Of a DNA stretch of 64,000 bases, positions 21,396-32,424 are shown piece by piece (position 1 is the first letter of the stretch; every line of letters begins with the position of its first letter). Below the pieces are notes generated by a model. It did not search any database and was not told the DNA's origin. It worked only from the letters and a program-made list of their open reading frames with translations. The translations under genes were made by a program, and so were the position numbers. The DNA comes from an uncultured Pluralibacter sp. (GTDB lineage: Bacteria; Pseudomonadota; Gammaproteobacteria; Enterobacterales; Enterobacteriaceae). The stretch lies in contig NZ_CAJYMB010000096.1 of NCBI RefSeq assembly GCF_913775985.1, forward strand, positions 245,376 to 309,375, in the 5' to 3' direction.

Positions 21396-21417
21396 AGCGG
21401 CCTGCGGGCCGCTTTTT
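21396..21417 (+). terminator. Intrinsic terminator of gcvA-ygdD-rlmM
   Basis: AGCGGCC (21396-21402) and GGCCGCT (21407-21413) form a 7-bp stem with a four-base loop, followed by five T residues. It ends just at the xni 3' end and may serve both convergent genes. Confidence 0.85.
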
Positions 21418-22171
21418 ACTGCGCCAGCCGCAGCTGCTGTAAATTGCCGTCCAGCGCCAGATCGGTTTGCAGCGTCGCCACCTCGCGGCAGATGAACGCC
21501 ATCTCCCGGTGCTCCACCAGCTTTTTGCGCCACTTCTCCGGCACTGCCTCCAGATCTGCGTAGAGCGCCTCCAGCGTGGCGTGCTGGCTCAGCAGTTCGG
21601 TGGCGCTCTTCGGCCCGATACCCGCCACCCCCGGCACTTTCGAACTGCTAATCCCCGCCAGCCCCCAGTAATCCGGCAGCTGTTCGGGGCGCACGCCAAA
21701 CTCGGCGGCAATAAACGGCGCGTCCAGCCAGCGCTTCTGAAAATAGTCGCGGATCTGGATGGTCGGCGACAGCAGCTGGCAGTAGCCTTTGTCGGTGGAG
21801 ACAATCGTCGCCTGCTGCCCGGCCGCCGCCACTTTTACCGCCAGCGTCGCGGCCAGATCGTCGGCTTCGTTGCCGGCAGAGGCCCAGCACGGTACGCCGC
21901 GCTGCTCGAATGCCCGGCGGATGTTGTCCATTTCGGCATGCAGGTCTTCCGGCATCGGTGCCCGCCCGGCCTTGTAGTCCGGCAGCCGCTGGTGCCGCCA
22001 GCTCTGGTTGCGCGCTTCGTCATCGAACACCGCCACCGCGTGGGTGGGGCGGCTGTGGACAATCAGCTGCGCAAGGGCGTGCAGGCAGGTGTCGACGCAG
22101 GGGGAGCCCTGCACCGCGTGGATGCGGCGGATCAGGTTCAGGGCGTCGACGATAAGTAAATGAATAGCCAT
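21416..22171 (-). CDS. xni: Xni (ExoIX), flap endonuclease-like protein
   Basis: Xni is a PIN-like flap endonuclease related to the 5'-nuclease domain of DNA polymerase I, binding K+ and divalent metals. The ATG at 22171 gives 251 residues as in E. coli; the ORF can extend ten residues further without similarity. Conserved acidic clusters are [36 protein letters not shown] and [13 protein letters not shown]. The helix-hairpin-helix region is [21 protein letters not shown]. In E. coli the next gene is sdaB; here the accessory block begins. Confidence 0.95.
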   Translation of the reverse strand: MAIHLLIVDALNLIRRIHAVQGSPCVDTCLHALAQLIVHSRPTHAVAVFDDEARNQSWRHQRLPDYKAGRAPMPEDLHAEMDNIRRAFEQRGVPCWASAGNEADDLAATLAVKVAAAGQQATIVSTDKGYCQLLSPTIQIRDYFQKRWLDAPFIAAEFGVRPEQLPDYWGLAGISSSKVPGVAGIGPKSATELLSQHATLEALYADLEAVPEKWRKKLVEHREMAFICREVATLQTDLALDGNLQQLRLAQ

Positions 22172-22346
22172 CGGAAAAACTCTCTTAGCTCGGACGGGCA
22201 TACCCTACCATTTCGCGCAAGGAGGGGCTATGCGCGCGTGCCGGTTCGGGAAAGCGCCTCGCAAAAGCCGCCGGCGGGCGGAAAAGTCGTTGAATGTCGG
22301 TTAGGTTGCTATGTATATTTCTGACACACCAAAAAGAGATATAACA

Positions 22347-23531
22347 ATGAGTAACAGTATGCACCTCGCGCAAAAAATTCAAAAACTGCAGCCCTCCGCC
22401 ATTCGTGAACTCCTCAAACACAGCAAAATGCCCGGCGTCATCTCTCTTGCAGGGGGCATTCCCTCTGCGGAGCTGTTCGACAAGCAGGGTCTCTCGCAGG
22501 CGACCCAGGCGGTGCTCGACACCCAGTTCAATGACGCATTTCAGTACGGCCTGACCGAAGGCAGCGCCGAGCTGCGCGAGCAGCTGGTCACCCTCTGCCG
22601 CCAGCGCGGCATTAACACCGACAGCGATCGCCTGCTGATCACCTCCGGCTCCCAGCAGGCGCTGGATCTGCTGATCCGCGCCCTGGCGGACGAAGGCGAC
22701 GTGTTTGTGGTTGAGCGCCCGACTTATCTGGCGACCCTGCAAATTCTGACCCTCACCGGCGCCAGCGTAAAATCGGTAAGCAGCGACGAGCAGGGCATGA
22801 TTGTGGACGAGCTGGAAGCGTTGCTGAAAACCACCCGCGTTAAGTGCGTATACATTGTGCCGACCTTCGGGAATCCGAGCGGCACCACCCTCAGCGCCGA
22901 ACGGCGTGAAAAGCTGGTGAAGCTGGCGGCAGAACACGATTTTGTGATTATCGAAGACGATCCCTACGGCGAAATCGCCTTTACCGATCGCCGGGAGAAG
23001 TCGCTGCTGCAGACCGCCGCTGAACAGGGGCTGGAGGCGCACGTCGCCTACACCTCCACGTTCTCAAAAATCCTCGCGCCGGGCCTGCGGGTTGGCTGGA
23101 TTATTCTGCCGGAATGGATGAAGCAGAAAGTCGCCATTGTGAAGCAGGCCACCGACCTGCACGCCAATGCCTTTACCCAGTCGCTGGTCAGCGCCTACCT
23201 TAAGCTGGATCGCCTCGGGCCGCAGATAGCGCTTATCCGCGATGCCTATAAGCAGAAGTGCCTGCGGCTGTCGCAGCTGCTGGAGGAGGAGCTGGGCCAG
23301 CATCTCACCTTCAACCAGCCGCAGGGCGGGATGTTCCTGTGGGCGACCTTCCGTAACGACATCGATACCACCGCCTGGCTGCAAAAAACGCTGGCGCAGG
23401 GCGTGGTGTATGTTCCCGGCGAGTTCTTCTTTAGCGACAATCCCGATCGCCGCACCCTGCGCTTATCCTACGCGACCGCCACCGATGATCAGCTGGTGGA
23501 GGCGGTGCGTCGCCTGAAGGCGGCGCTGTAA
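22347..23531 (+). CDS. PLP-dependent aminotransferase, class I/II fold (2-aminoadipate aminotransferase-like)
   Basis: A fold-type I PLP aminotransferase of about 394 residues, related to the catalytic domain of MocR regulators and to 2-aminoadipate/aromatic aminotransferases (COG1167) but without the GntR DNA-binding domain. Visible motifs are ISLAGGIPSAELF, TSGSQQALDLL, PTFGNPSGTTLS, the aspartate in EDDPYGEI and the PLP lysine in TSTFSKILAPGLRVGW. The ATG at 22347 with AGAGAT upstream is preferred over the ATG at 22311. The substrate cannot be told from sequence. It is divergent from xni and convergent with the sigma54 regulator. It could supply keto acids or amino acids for the neighbouring sulfur genes, but that is only a context guess. 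Confidence 0.85.
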   Translation: MSNSMHLAQKIQKLQPSAIRELLKHSKMPGVISLAGGIPSAELFDKQGLSQATQAVLDTQFNDAFQYGLTEGSAELREQLVTLCRQRGINTDSDRLLITSGSQQALDLLIRALADEGDVFVVERPTYLATLQILTLTGASVKSVSSDEQGMIVDELEALLKTTRVKCVYIVPTFGNPSGTTLSAERREKLVKLAAEHDFVIIEDDPYGEIAFTDRREKSLLQTAAEQGLEAHVAYTSTFSKILAPGLRVGWIILPEWMKQKVAIVKQATDLHANAFTQSLVSAYLKLDRLGPQIALIRDAYKQKCLRLSQLLEEELGQHLTFNQPQGGMFLWATFRNDIDTTAWLQKTLAQGVVYVPGEFFFSDNPDRRTLRLSYATATDDQLVEAVRRLKAAL

Positions 23532-23536
23532 TTCGC

Positions 23537-25462
<1,926 letters not shown>

Positions 25463-25569
25463 GGTCAACCTCCGGTCATCGTGGGATCCCAACTTATCCC
25501 GCACCGGAGCCCGATGCCAGAGGCCGGCCCGCGCCAGCTGCTGCAAAACCCACAGCCGGCAGGCAGCGG

Positions 25570-25587
25570 CTGTCGCATTAGCGACAG
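25570..25587. promoter_or_regulatory. Palindromic upstream activating sequence (putative activator site)
   Basis: CTGTCGC-ATTA-GCGACAG is a perfect 7+7 bp palindrome. It lies about 90-100 bp upstream of the predicted sigma54 transcription start and about 110 bp upstream of the activator gene start. That is the usual distance for an enhancer-binding protein site, and it could also serve autoregulation. Assignment to the fused activator is an inference. Confidence 0.65.
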
Positions 25588-25648
25588 AAGCCGTGGCCGG
25601 GTTAAAAAATATATTATTGATTTAAATGTATTATTTTAATTTTCAGCA

Positions 25649-25665
25649 TTGGCACGGATCTCGCT
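25649..25665 (+). promoter_or_regulatory. Sigma54 (-24/-12) promoter of the organosulfur operon
   Basis: TTGGCACG-GATC-TCGCT matches the RpoN consensus (TGGCACG, four bases, TTGC) with one change in the -12 element. The invariant GG and GC dinucleotides have the correct spacing. The transcription start is expected near 25676, leaving a leader of about 59 bases before the SsuD-like gene. Confidence 0.8.
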
Positions 25666-25672
25666 AATGGTC

Positions 25673-25722
25673 ATATAACCAAACAAGAAGCTACCTTCTA
25701 CAAATTCCAGATATGGTTATAT
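25673..25722 (+). repeat. Perfect 9-bp inverted repeat in the operon leader
   Basis: ATATAACCA (25673-25681) pairs with TGGTTATAT (25714-25722). Inside it, AGAAG (25686-25690) pairs with CTTCT (25695-25699). The AGGAA Shine-Dalgarno of the next gene begins immediately after the right arm. It may be a leader hairpin or a protein operator overlapping the start site. Confidence 0.55.
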
Positions 25723-25734
25723 AGGAAACAGATA

Positions 25735-26907
25735 ATGACCCGAGACGCGCAAAACAACATCAATCTGTTCTGGTTTCTGCCCACCCACGGCGACGGACGC
25801 TATCTGGGAACGGCGGAGGGCGGGCGTCCGGTGGATTTGCCTTACCTGCAGCAGGTGGCGCTGGCGGCGGACAGCCTCGGCTATTACGGCGTGCTGATCC
25901 CCACCGGCAAGAGCTGTGAAGATGCCTGGCTGGTGGCCTCCGCCCTTGCACCGCTGACCCGCCGGCTGCGCTATCTCGTGGCGGTGCGTCCCGGCCTCCA
26001 GCCGCCGACGCTGGCGGCGCGGATGGCGGCGACGCTGGATCGTCTGTCGGAAGGGCGGCTGCTGATCAATGTCGTGACCGGCGGCGATCCGGTCGAGAAC
26101 AAGGGCGACGGCATTTTCCTCAGCCACGCCGAGCGCTACGATGTCACCCGCGAGTTTCTCGATGTCTACACCCGCCTGCTGAAGGGCGAGAAGGTGGACT
26201 ATCACGGGAAGCATATTCATGTCGAAGGTGCCGAGGTGCTGTTTCCGCCGGCGCAGGAAAACGGCCCGCCGCTCTACTTTGGCGGCTCCTCGGACCCGGC
26301 CATCGACGTGGCGGCGGACCAGATTGATACCTATCTGACCTGGGGCGAGCCGCCGGCGCTGGTGGCGCAAAAGCTCGCCGTCGTGCGCGAGCGTGCCGCC
26401 AGCCGGGGCCGCACCCTGGAGTACGGCATCCGCCTGCACGTCATTGTTCGCGAGACGGAAGAGGAGGCCTGGGCCGCGGCAGACCGCCTGATTGCCCATC
26501 TCGACGATGACACTATCGCCCAGGCGCAGCAGATTTTCGCCCGCATGGACTCCACCGGCCAGGCGCGCATGAGTGCCCTGCACAAAGGCTCCCGCGACAA
26601 CCTGCGCATTGCCCCGAATCTGTGGGCCGGGGTCGGCCTGGTGCGCGGCGGCGCGGGCACCGCGCTGGTGGGTAACCCGCAGCAGGTGGCGGAGCGCATC
26701 CGTGAATATCAGGCGCTGGGCATCAGCAATTTTATCTTCTCCGGCTATCCTCATCTTGAGGAGGCGCACCGCTTTGCCGAGCTGGTAATGCCTCTGCTGC
26801 CGGTCAGCGGTGCGGCGCAGGCGAAATCGCGCTCCGTTAACACCGGCCCGTTTGGTGAAACCATCGGCGGCGACAGGCGCCCGGCGAAGCAGGCCAGCGC
26901 CAGCTGA
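25735..26907 (+). CDS. FMNH2-dependent alkanesulfonate monooxygenase (SsuD-like)
   Basis: A 390-residue luciferase-like flavin monooxygenase that would split C-S bonds of alkanesulfonates, releasing sulfite and an aldehyde with FMNH2 and O2. Strong SsuD signatures are [27 protein letters not shown] with the conserved Cys61, [49 protein letters not shown] and [15 protein letters not shown]. Because it is not beside ssuE/ssuBC, it may be a paralogue with another preference (for example methanesulfonate, as MsuD). It is the first gene of the sigma54 operon; AGGAA lies 8 bases before the ATG. The required reductase is not next to it. Confidence 0.9.
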   Translation: MTRDAQNNINLFWFLPTHGDGRYLGTAEGGRPVDLPYLQQVALAADSLGYYGVLIPTGKSCEDAWLVASALAPLTRRLRYLVAVRPGLQPPTLAARMAATLDRLSEGRLLINVVTGGDPVENKGDGIFLSHAERYDVTREFLDVYTRLLKGEKVDYHGKHIHVEGAEVLFPPAQENGPPLYFGGSSDPAIDVAADQIDTYLTWGEPPALVAQKLAVVRERAASRGRTLEYGIRLHVIVRETEEEAWAAADRLIAHLDDDTIAQAQQIFARMDSTGQARMSALHKGSRDNLRIAPNLWAGVGLVRGGAGTALVGNPQQVAERIREYQALGISNFIFSGYPHLEEAHRFAELVMPLLPVSGAAQAKSRSVNTGPFGETIGGDRRPAKQASAS

Positions 26908-26938
26908 ACGCGCGGCCCTGAACCGGAAGGGAGTCAAT

Positions 26939-28348
26939 ATGAACACTGAGCCCCATATCGTGATTGTCGGCGGCGGCTTCAGCGGCGCCGCGGTGGCGAT
27001 TGCGCTGATGCGCCTTGCCCCCGCGCGCGTCCGGGTGACGCTGCTGGAGCCGCGCCCGCTGCCTGGCGCGGGCGTTGCCTATTCGACAGCAGAGCCTTCG
27101 CACCGCATCAACGTGCCGGCGGCGCGCATGCAGCTTGCCGGCGATGAAGAGGGCGCATTTGACCGCTGGTATCGTGAACAGCCCGCTTTTCTCACCGACC
27201 CCGACGCCCTGCGCGAGGACGGCGCGGCCTATCCCCAGCGCGGGCAGTTTGGCCTGTACGTAGCCCGGCGCTTTGCCGAAGCGGCAGCGGCCAGCGGCGG
27301 GCGGCTGGTGCATTTGCAGTCGTCAGCGCTGGCCTTCGATGAGGGGATTGTCGTCAGCGAAAGCGGGCAGCGGCTGCGGGCCGACCTGCTGGTGCTGGCC
27401 ATCAGCCATCCGCCGCCGTCGGTTCCCGCCCGGCTGCGCCCGTGGCTGGATCACCCCGGGCTGATTGCTAACCCCTGGCAAACTGAACGACTGGACGCTA
27501 TCGGGCCGGACGCCCGGGTGACGATTATCGGCACAGGCCTGACGATGGCCGATACGGTGGCTGCCCTCTCCCGGCGCGGGCACCGGGGGCCGATCACCGC
27601 GTTTTCCCGCCGCGGGCTGCTCTCCCGGCCCAACCTCAGCGGCGAGTACCCTGAGTGGCAGGGGGAGTATCTGCGCGGCAACCTGCGCCAGCGCCTGCGC
27701 CAGATCCGCATGGACGTCGCGGCGGCTGCGGAGCACGGCCTGCCGTGGCAGAGAGTACTGGACGCGGTGCGCAACCAGGGACAGCAGATCTGGCAGGGGC
27801 TGAGTATCGCCGATCGCCTGCGCTTTCTGCGGCACCTGCGCAGCTACTGGGACGTGCACCGCTACCGGATCGCCCCGCAGGTGGCGGATGAGCTGGACCG
27901 GCGGCAGGACGACGGCAGCCTGCGGGTGCTTGCTGCCCGGCTCGGCGCGCTGGAGGCCCGCGGCGCGGCGCTGCGCATGACGCTGGCCGTGCGCCAGGGG
28001 CAGGATCTGCCCGCGAGCCTTCCGCTGGAGGTGGATAATCTGATCCTCACCACCGGCCCGGCCCACGGCAATCTCATTGCCAGCCAGCCTTTTTTGCGCG
28101 ACCTGGCCCGCCAGGAGCTGATCCGCGCCGATGCGCTCAATCTCGGCATCGATGTCGATTCGCGATCCCGGGCCAGAGGGCACCGGCGCGACGACGCCCC
28201 GCCGGTGTTCGTTTCAGGCCCCGCGGCCCGCGCCCGCTTTGGCGAGCTGATGGGGCTGCCTCAGGTGGCGGATCACGCCGCGTTCGTCGCCGCCGAAGCC
28301 CTGAGCCAGCTGCAAATCATCCATCCGGAACGATGTCCCGCTAGCTAA
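26939..28348 (+). CDS. FAD/NAD(P)-binding protein, YdhS-like (COG4529 type)
   Basis: A 469-residue flavoprotein. The N-terminal FAD Rossmann motif is IVIVGGGFSGAAVAIAL (residues 7-23), with the family stretch PGAGVAYSTAEPSHRINVPAARM. A second nucleotide-binding motif, VTIIGTGLTMADTVAAL, lies near residue 200. The C-terminal GPAARARFGELMGLPQV resembles the end of the family. The reaction is unknown. In this operon of FMNH2-dependent enzymes it could act as an electron donor or an additional oxygenase. The ATG at 26939 is chosen for its GGAAGGGAG ribosome site; the longer ORF from 26810 overlaps the upstream gene. Confidence 0.75.
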   Translation: MNTEPHIVIVGGGFSGAAVAIALMRLAPARVRVTLLEPRPLPGAGVAYSTAEPSHRINVPAARMQLAGDEEGAFDRWYREQPAFLTDPDALREDGAAYPQRGQFGLYVARRFAEAAAASGGRLVHLQSSALAFDEGIVVSESGQRLRADLLVLAISHPPPSVPARLRPWLDHPGLIANPWQTERLDAIGPDARVTIIGTGLTMADTVAALSRRGHRGPITAFSRRGLLSRPNLSGEYPEWQGEYLRGNLRQRLRQIRMDVAAAAEHGLPWQRVLDAVRNQGQQIWQGLSIADRLRFLRHLRSYWDVHRYRIAPQVADELDRRQDDGSLRVLAARLGALEARGAALRMTLAVRQGQDLPASLPLEVDNLILTTGPAHGNLIASQPFLRDLARQELIRADALNLGIDVDSRSRARGHRRDDAPPVFVSGPAARARFGELMGLPQVADHAAFVAAEALSQLQIIHPERCPAS

Positions 28349-28380
28349 TTTCATCCCGCTTTTCCTCTGACTTTTTAATC

Positions 28381-28405
28381 GCGCGCGCCCGGTGCGGGCC
28401 GCGCC
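28381..28405 (+). repeat. GC-rich intercistronic hairpin
   Basis: GCGCG-C-GCCCG and CGGGC-CGCGC around a GTG loop form a roughly 10-bp stem with one bulge. It directly precedes the GGAGA Shine-Dalgarno of the next gene, in the widest gap (69 bp) of the operon. It could tune expression or mRNA processing. Confidence 0.5.
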
Positions 28406-28417
28406 GTGGAGACTGCT

Positions 28418-29820
28418 ATGCCATCACAACGTGAAATTCGCCTCAACGCCTTTGATATGAACTGCGTCGGCCACCAGTCCCCCGGGCTGTGGGCCCATCC
28501 CCGCGACCGCTCGTGGCAGTACAAAGACCTGGAGTACTGGGTCGATTTGGCAAAGCTGCTGGAGCGCGGCAAGTTCGACGGGCTGTTCATTGCCGACGTG
28601 CTGGGTATTTATGATGTTTATAACGGAAGCGGCGATGCGGCTATTCGCCAGGCGGCGCAGGTGCCGGTTAACGATCCGCTGGCGCTCATCACGCCGATGG
28701 CGCTGGTTACCGAGCATCTGGGTTTTGGCCTGACTGCCTCTATCTCTTTTGAGCATCCGTATCCCTTCGCCCGTCGCCTGTCGACCCTCGATCATCTGAC
28801 CAAAGGACGCATCGGCTGGAATATCGTTACCTCCTACCTTGAGAGCGGGGCGCGCAATATCGGCCAGCAGGCGCAGAAAGATCACGACGCGCGCTACGAC
28901 TACGCCGAAGAGTATCTGGAGGTGGTGTACAAGCTGCTGGAGGGAAGCTGGGAGGACGGCGCGGTGCTGCGGGATCGCGAGCGGCGGATCTTCAGCGATC
29001 CGAGTAAAATTCATCCGATCAACCACCAGGGCACTTTCTTCTCGGTGCCCGGCATCCACCTGTGCGAGCCCTCGCCCCAGCGCACGCCGGTGCTTTATCA
29101 GGCCGGTGCCTCAAGCCGTGGCAAGCAGTTTGCGGCAGGCCACGCCGAGTGCGTGTTTGTTGCTCCGCCGTCGAAAGAGATCCTCAAAAAAACCGTTGCT
29201 GATATCCGCCGCCGGGCGGCGGAGGCCGGGCGCGATCCGTACAGCATTAAGATTTTCAGCAAGCACACCGTTATCGTCGGCGAAACCGACCGCGCCGCCC
29301 AGGCCAAGTGGCAGGAATACAAGCAGTACGTCAGCTACGAAGGTGCGCTGGCGCTGATCTCCGGCTGGACCGGGGTCGATTTTGGCCAGTATCAGCCGGA
29401 TCAGGTGCTCAAATATCTCCACACCAACGCCATTCAGTCGGCGGTCGAGGCATTTTCTACCGCCGATCCGAACCGCCAGTGGACGGTGCAGGCGCTGGCG
29501 GACTGGGTCGGCATCGGCGGCTTCGGCCCGCTGGTGGTGGGCAGCCCGGAAACCGTCGCCGACGATCTGCAGTCGTGGGTGGAAGAGACCGACGTGGACG
29601 GCTTTAACCTCGCCTATGCCCTGACCCACGAAACCTTCACTGACGTGGTAGAGCTGCTGGTGCCGGAGCTGCAAAAGCGCGGCGTCTACAAGAAAGAGTA
29701 TCAGCCAGGCACTCTGCGGGAAAAACTGCTCGGCGGCGGGCCGCGTCTCGAAGCGCCGCATCCGGGGGCCGGCTACCGGCGCGGGGCGGCGCTCGATCTC
29801 CAGCGCCAGGAGAAGGTCAT

Positions 29821-29824
<4 letters not shown>
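28418..29824 (+). CDS. NtaA/SnaA/DszA-family FMN-dependent monooxygenase
   Basis: A 468-residue luciferase-like monooxygenase of the nitrilotriacetate/pristinamycin/dibenzothiophene-sulfone group. Signatures are REIRLNAFDMNCVGHQSPGLW, KFDGLFIADVLGIYDVY, KGRIGWNIVTSYLESGARN, YDYAEEYLEVVYKLLEGSWEDGA, GIHLCEPSPQRTPVLYQAGAS and GFNLAYALTHETFTDVVELLVP. Family members oxidise the carbon next to S or N with FMNH2 from a separate reductase. Together with the DszC/SfnB-like enzyme five genes later, it suggests stepwise oxidation of a thioether or sulfone. The ATG at 28418 with GGAGA is preferred over the GTG at 28406. It overlaps the ABC ATPase as ATGA. Confidence 0.87.
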
Positions 29825-30836
<1,012 letters not shown>

Positions 30837-30840
<4 letters not shown>

Positions 30841-31535
30841 AGCCGATAATCGTCAGCCAGGACACGCCCTGGCGCGACATTCACACGCTGCTGCTGCCTG
30901 CCTACGGCGAAACCTGGCTGATGGTGGCGATTGTGATGCTGTTCGTGGTCACGCTCGGCGGCGCGGCGGGCGTGGTGCTGTTTAACGCCTCCCGGCGCGG
31001 CCTGTTTCCCCACGCGCATCTCTATCGGGTGCTGAACTGGATAGTGAACATGGGGCGATCCCTGCCGTTTCTGGTGCTGATGGCGGCGATTATTCCGTTC
31101 ACCTACTGGCTGACCGGCACCACCATCGGCATTCCGGCGGCTATCGTGCCGATGATCGCCGCCGGGATCCCGTTTTTTGCCCGGCTGGTGGAGAGCGCCC
31201 TGCGCGAGCTGGCGCCGGAGGTGACCGCCGTTGGTCTGGTATGCGGCGGATCGCGCTGGCAGATAATCCGCAGTGCCCAGCTGAGCGAAGCGCTGCCCGC
31301 GCTGGTGGCGGCGGTGACCCTTAATCTGGTGTCGATGATCGAATACTCGGCCATTGCCGGCACCATCGGCGCGGGCGGCATCGGCTACCTGGCGGTGGTT
31401 TACGGCTACCAGCGCTTCGACAATCACATCATGATCGCCACCATTGTGGTGCTGATCGCCACCATTCAGCTTATTCAGTTTGCCGGCGACCGGCTGGCAA
31501 ATCGTCTTCGCCACGCCTCAGGGAGCACCGCATGA
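30837..31535 (+). CDS. MetI-like ABC transporter permease
   Basis: A 232-residue inner-membrane permease with about five transmembrane segments and the BPD_transp_1 EAA loop (ESALRELAPEVTAVGLVCGGS). MetI-type stretches are NMGRSLPFLVLMAAIIPFT and IEYSAIAGTIGAGGIGYLA. It pairs with the ATPase upstream and the substrate-binding protein downstream, both overlapping by four bases. Confidence 0.9.
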
Positions 31536-32410
31536 GTACCGAACCCTTTACCTTACGCAAAACCCGACGCTGGCCCTGGCTGGCGGCGCTGGTGGTCATT
31601 GTGCTGCTGATTGCCGCCTTTGGCTGGTGGCGCAGCCACCAGCAGGGGCCGCAGGTGGTCTTTGGCACTACCCTCAAAATTCATTATGAGCCGGCAATGG
31701 CCGGGGAGCAGCGGGTTATCGAGTATATCAATCAGCATATTGCTCCGGACTACGGCCTGACCCTGGAAGCGGTGGGGGTGCAGGATCCGGTGCAGGCGGA
31801 CAGGGCGGTGGCGCAGGGGCAGTACGCGGGCACTATTTATCAGCACCAGTGGTGGCTGAAGCAGATGGTTGACGCCAACGGCTTCGCGCTCTCCAGCACC
31901 GTGCCGGTGTTCCAGTGGGCATTCGGCATCTACTCCGATCGCTACAGCAAGATTGCGGATCTGCCTGCCGGTGCCACCATCGTGGTGCCTGACGACGGCG
32001 CCAATCAGGGGCAGGCGCTGTGGCTGCTGCAGCGCATTGGCCTGATTAGCCTCGATCCGGCGGTGGAGCCGCGCACGGCGAAGCTGAAAGATATTACCGG
32101 CAACCCGCACCAGTTCGTGTTTAAGGAGCTGGATCTGCTGACCATGCCGCGGGCCCTGAACTCGGTGGACGCCGCCATCGGCTACGTGTCGCAGTTCGAC
32201 GCCGGCAAAGTGCCCCGGGAGAAAGGCATTCTGTTCCCGCCCGCGCCGCGCACCTTTGCCTCGCAGCTGGTGATCGGCACGCCGTACCTGTCGCAGGAGA
32301 ATATCGTCAAGCTCACCAAAGCCTTTGCGGATCCGCGCCTGCAGACGTGGTTAAAAACCACCGACGACCCGCTGGTGCAGGGCGTGCTGGTGCCGGTTTC
32401 CGCTCACTGA
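31532..32410 (+). CDS. MetQ/NlpA-family substrate-binding protein with N-terminal membrane anchor
   Basis: A 292-residue NlpA/MetQ-type binding protein (VFGTTLKIHYEPAMAGEQRV, TIYQHQWWLKQM, TIVVPDDGANQGQALWLL, DAAIGYVSQF). Residues about 15-36 form one hydrophobic segment (WPWLAALVVIVLLIAAFGWW) preceded by basic residues. There is no lipobox cysteine, unlike MetQ, so the protein is either anchored by this segment or exported after cleavage. It lies in a MetNIQ-like cassette. The bound ligand is unknown. Confidence 0.87.
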   Translation: MSTEPFTLRKTRRWPWLAALVVIVLLIAAFGWWRSHQQGPQVVFGTTLKIHYEPAMAGEQRVIEYINQHIAPDYGLTLEAVGVQDPVQADRAVAQGQYAGTIYQHQWWLKQMVDANGFALSSTVPVFQWAFGIYSDRYSKIADLPAGATIVVPDDGANQGQALWLLQRIGLISLDPAVEPRTAKLKDITGNPHQFVFKELDLLTMPRALNSVDAAIGYVSQFDAGKVPREKGILFPPAPRTFASQLVIGTPYLSQENIVKLTKAFADPRLQTWLKTTDDPLVQGVLVPVSAH

Positions 32411-32424
32411 TCCAGGAGAATGCC

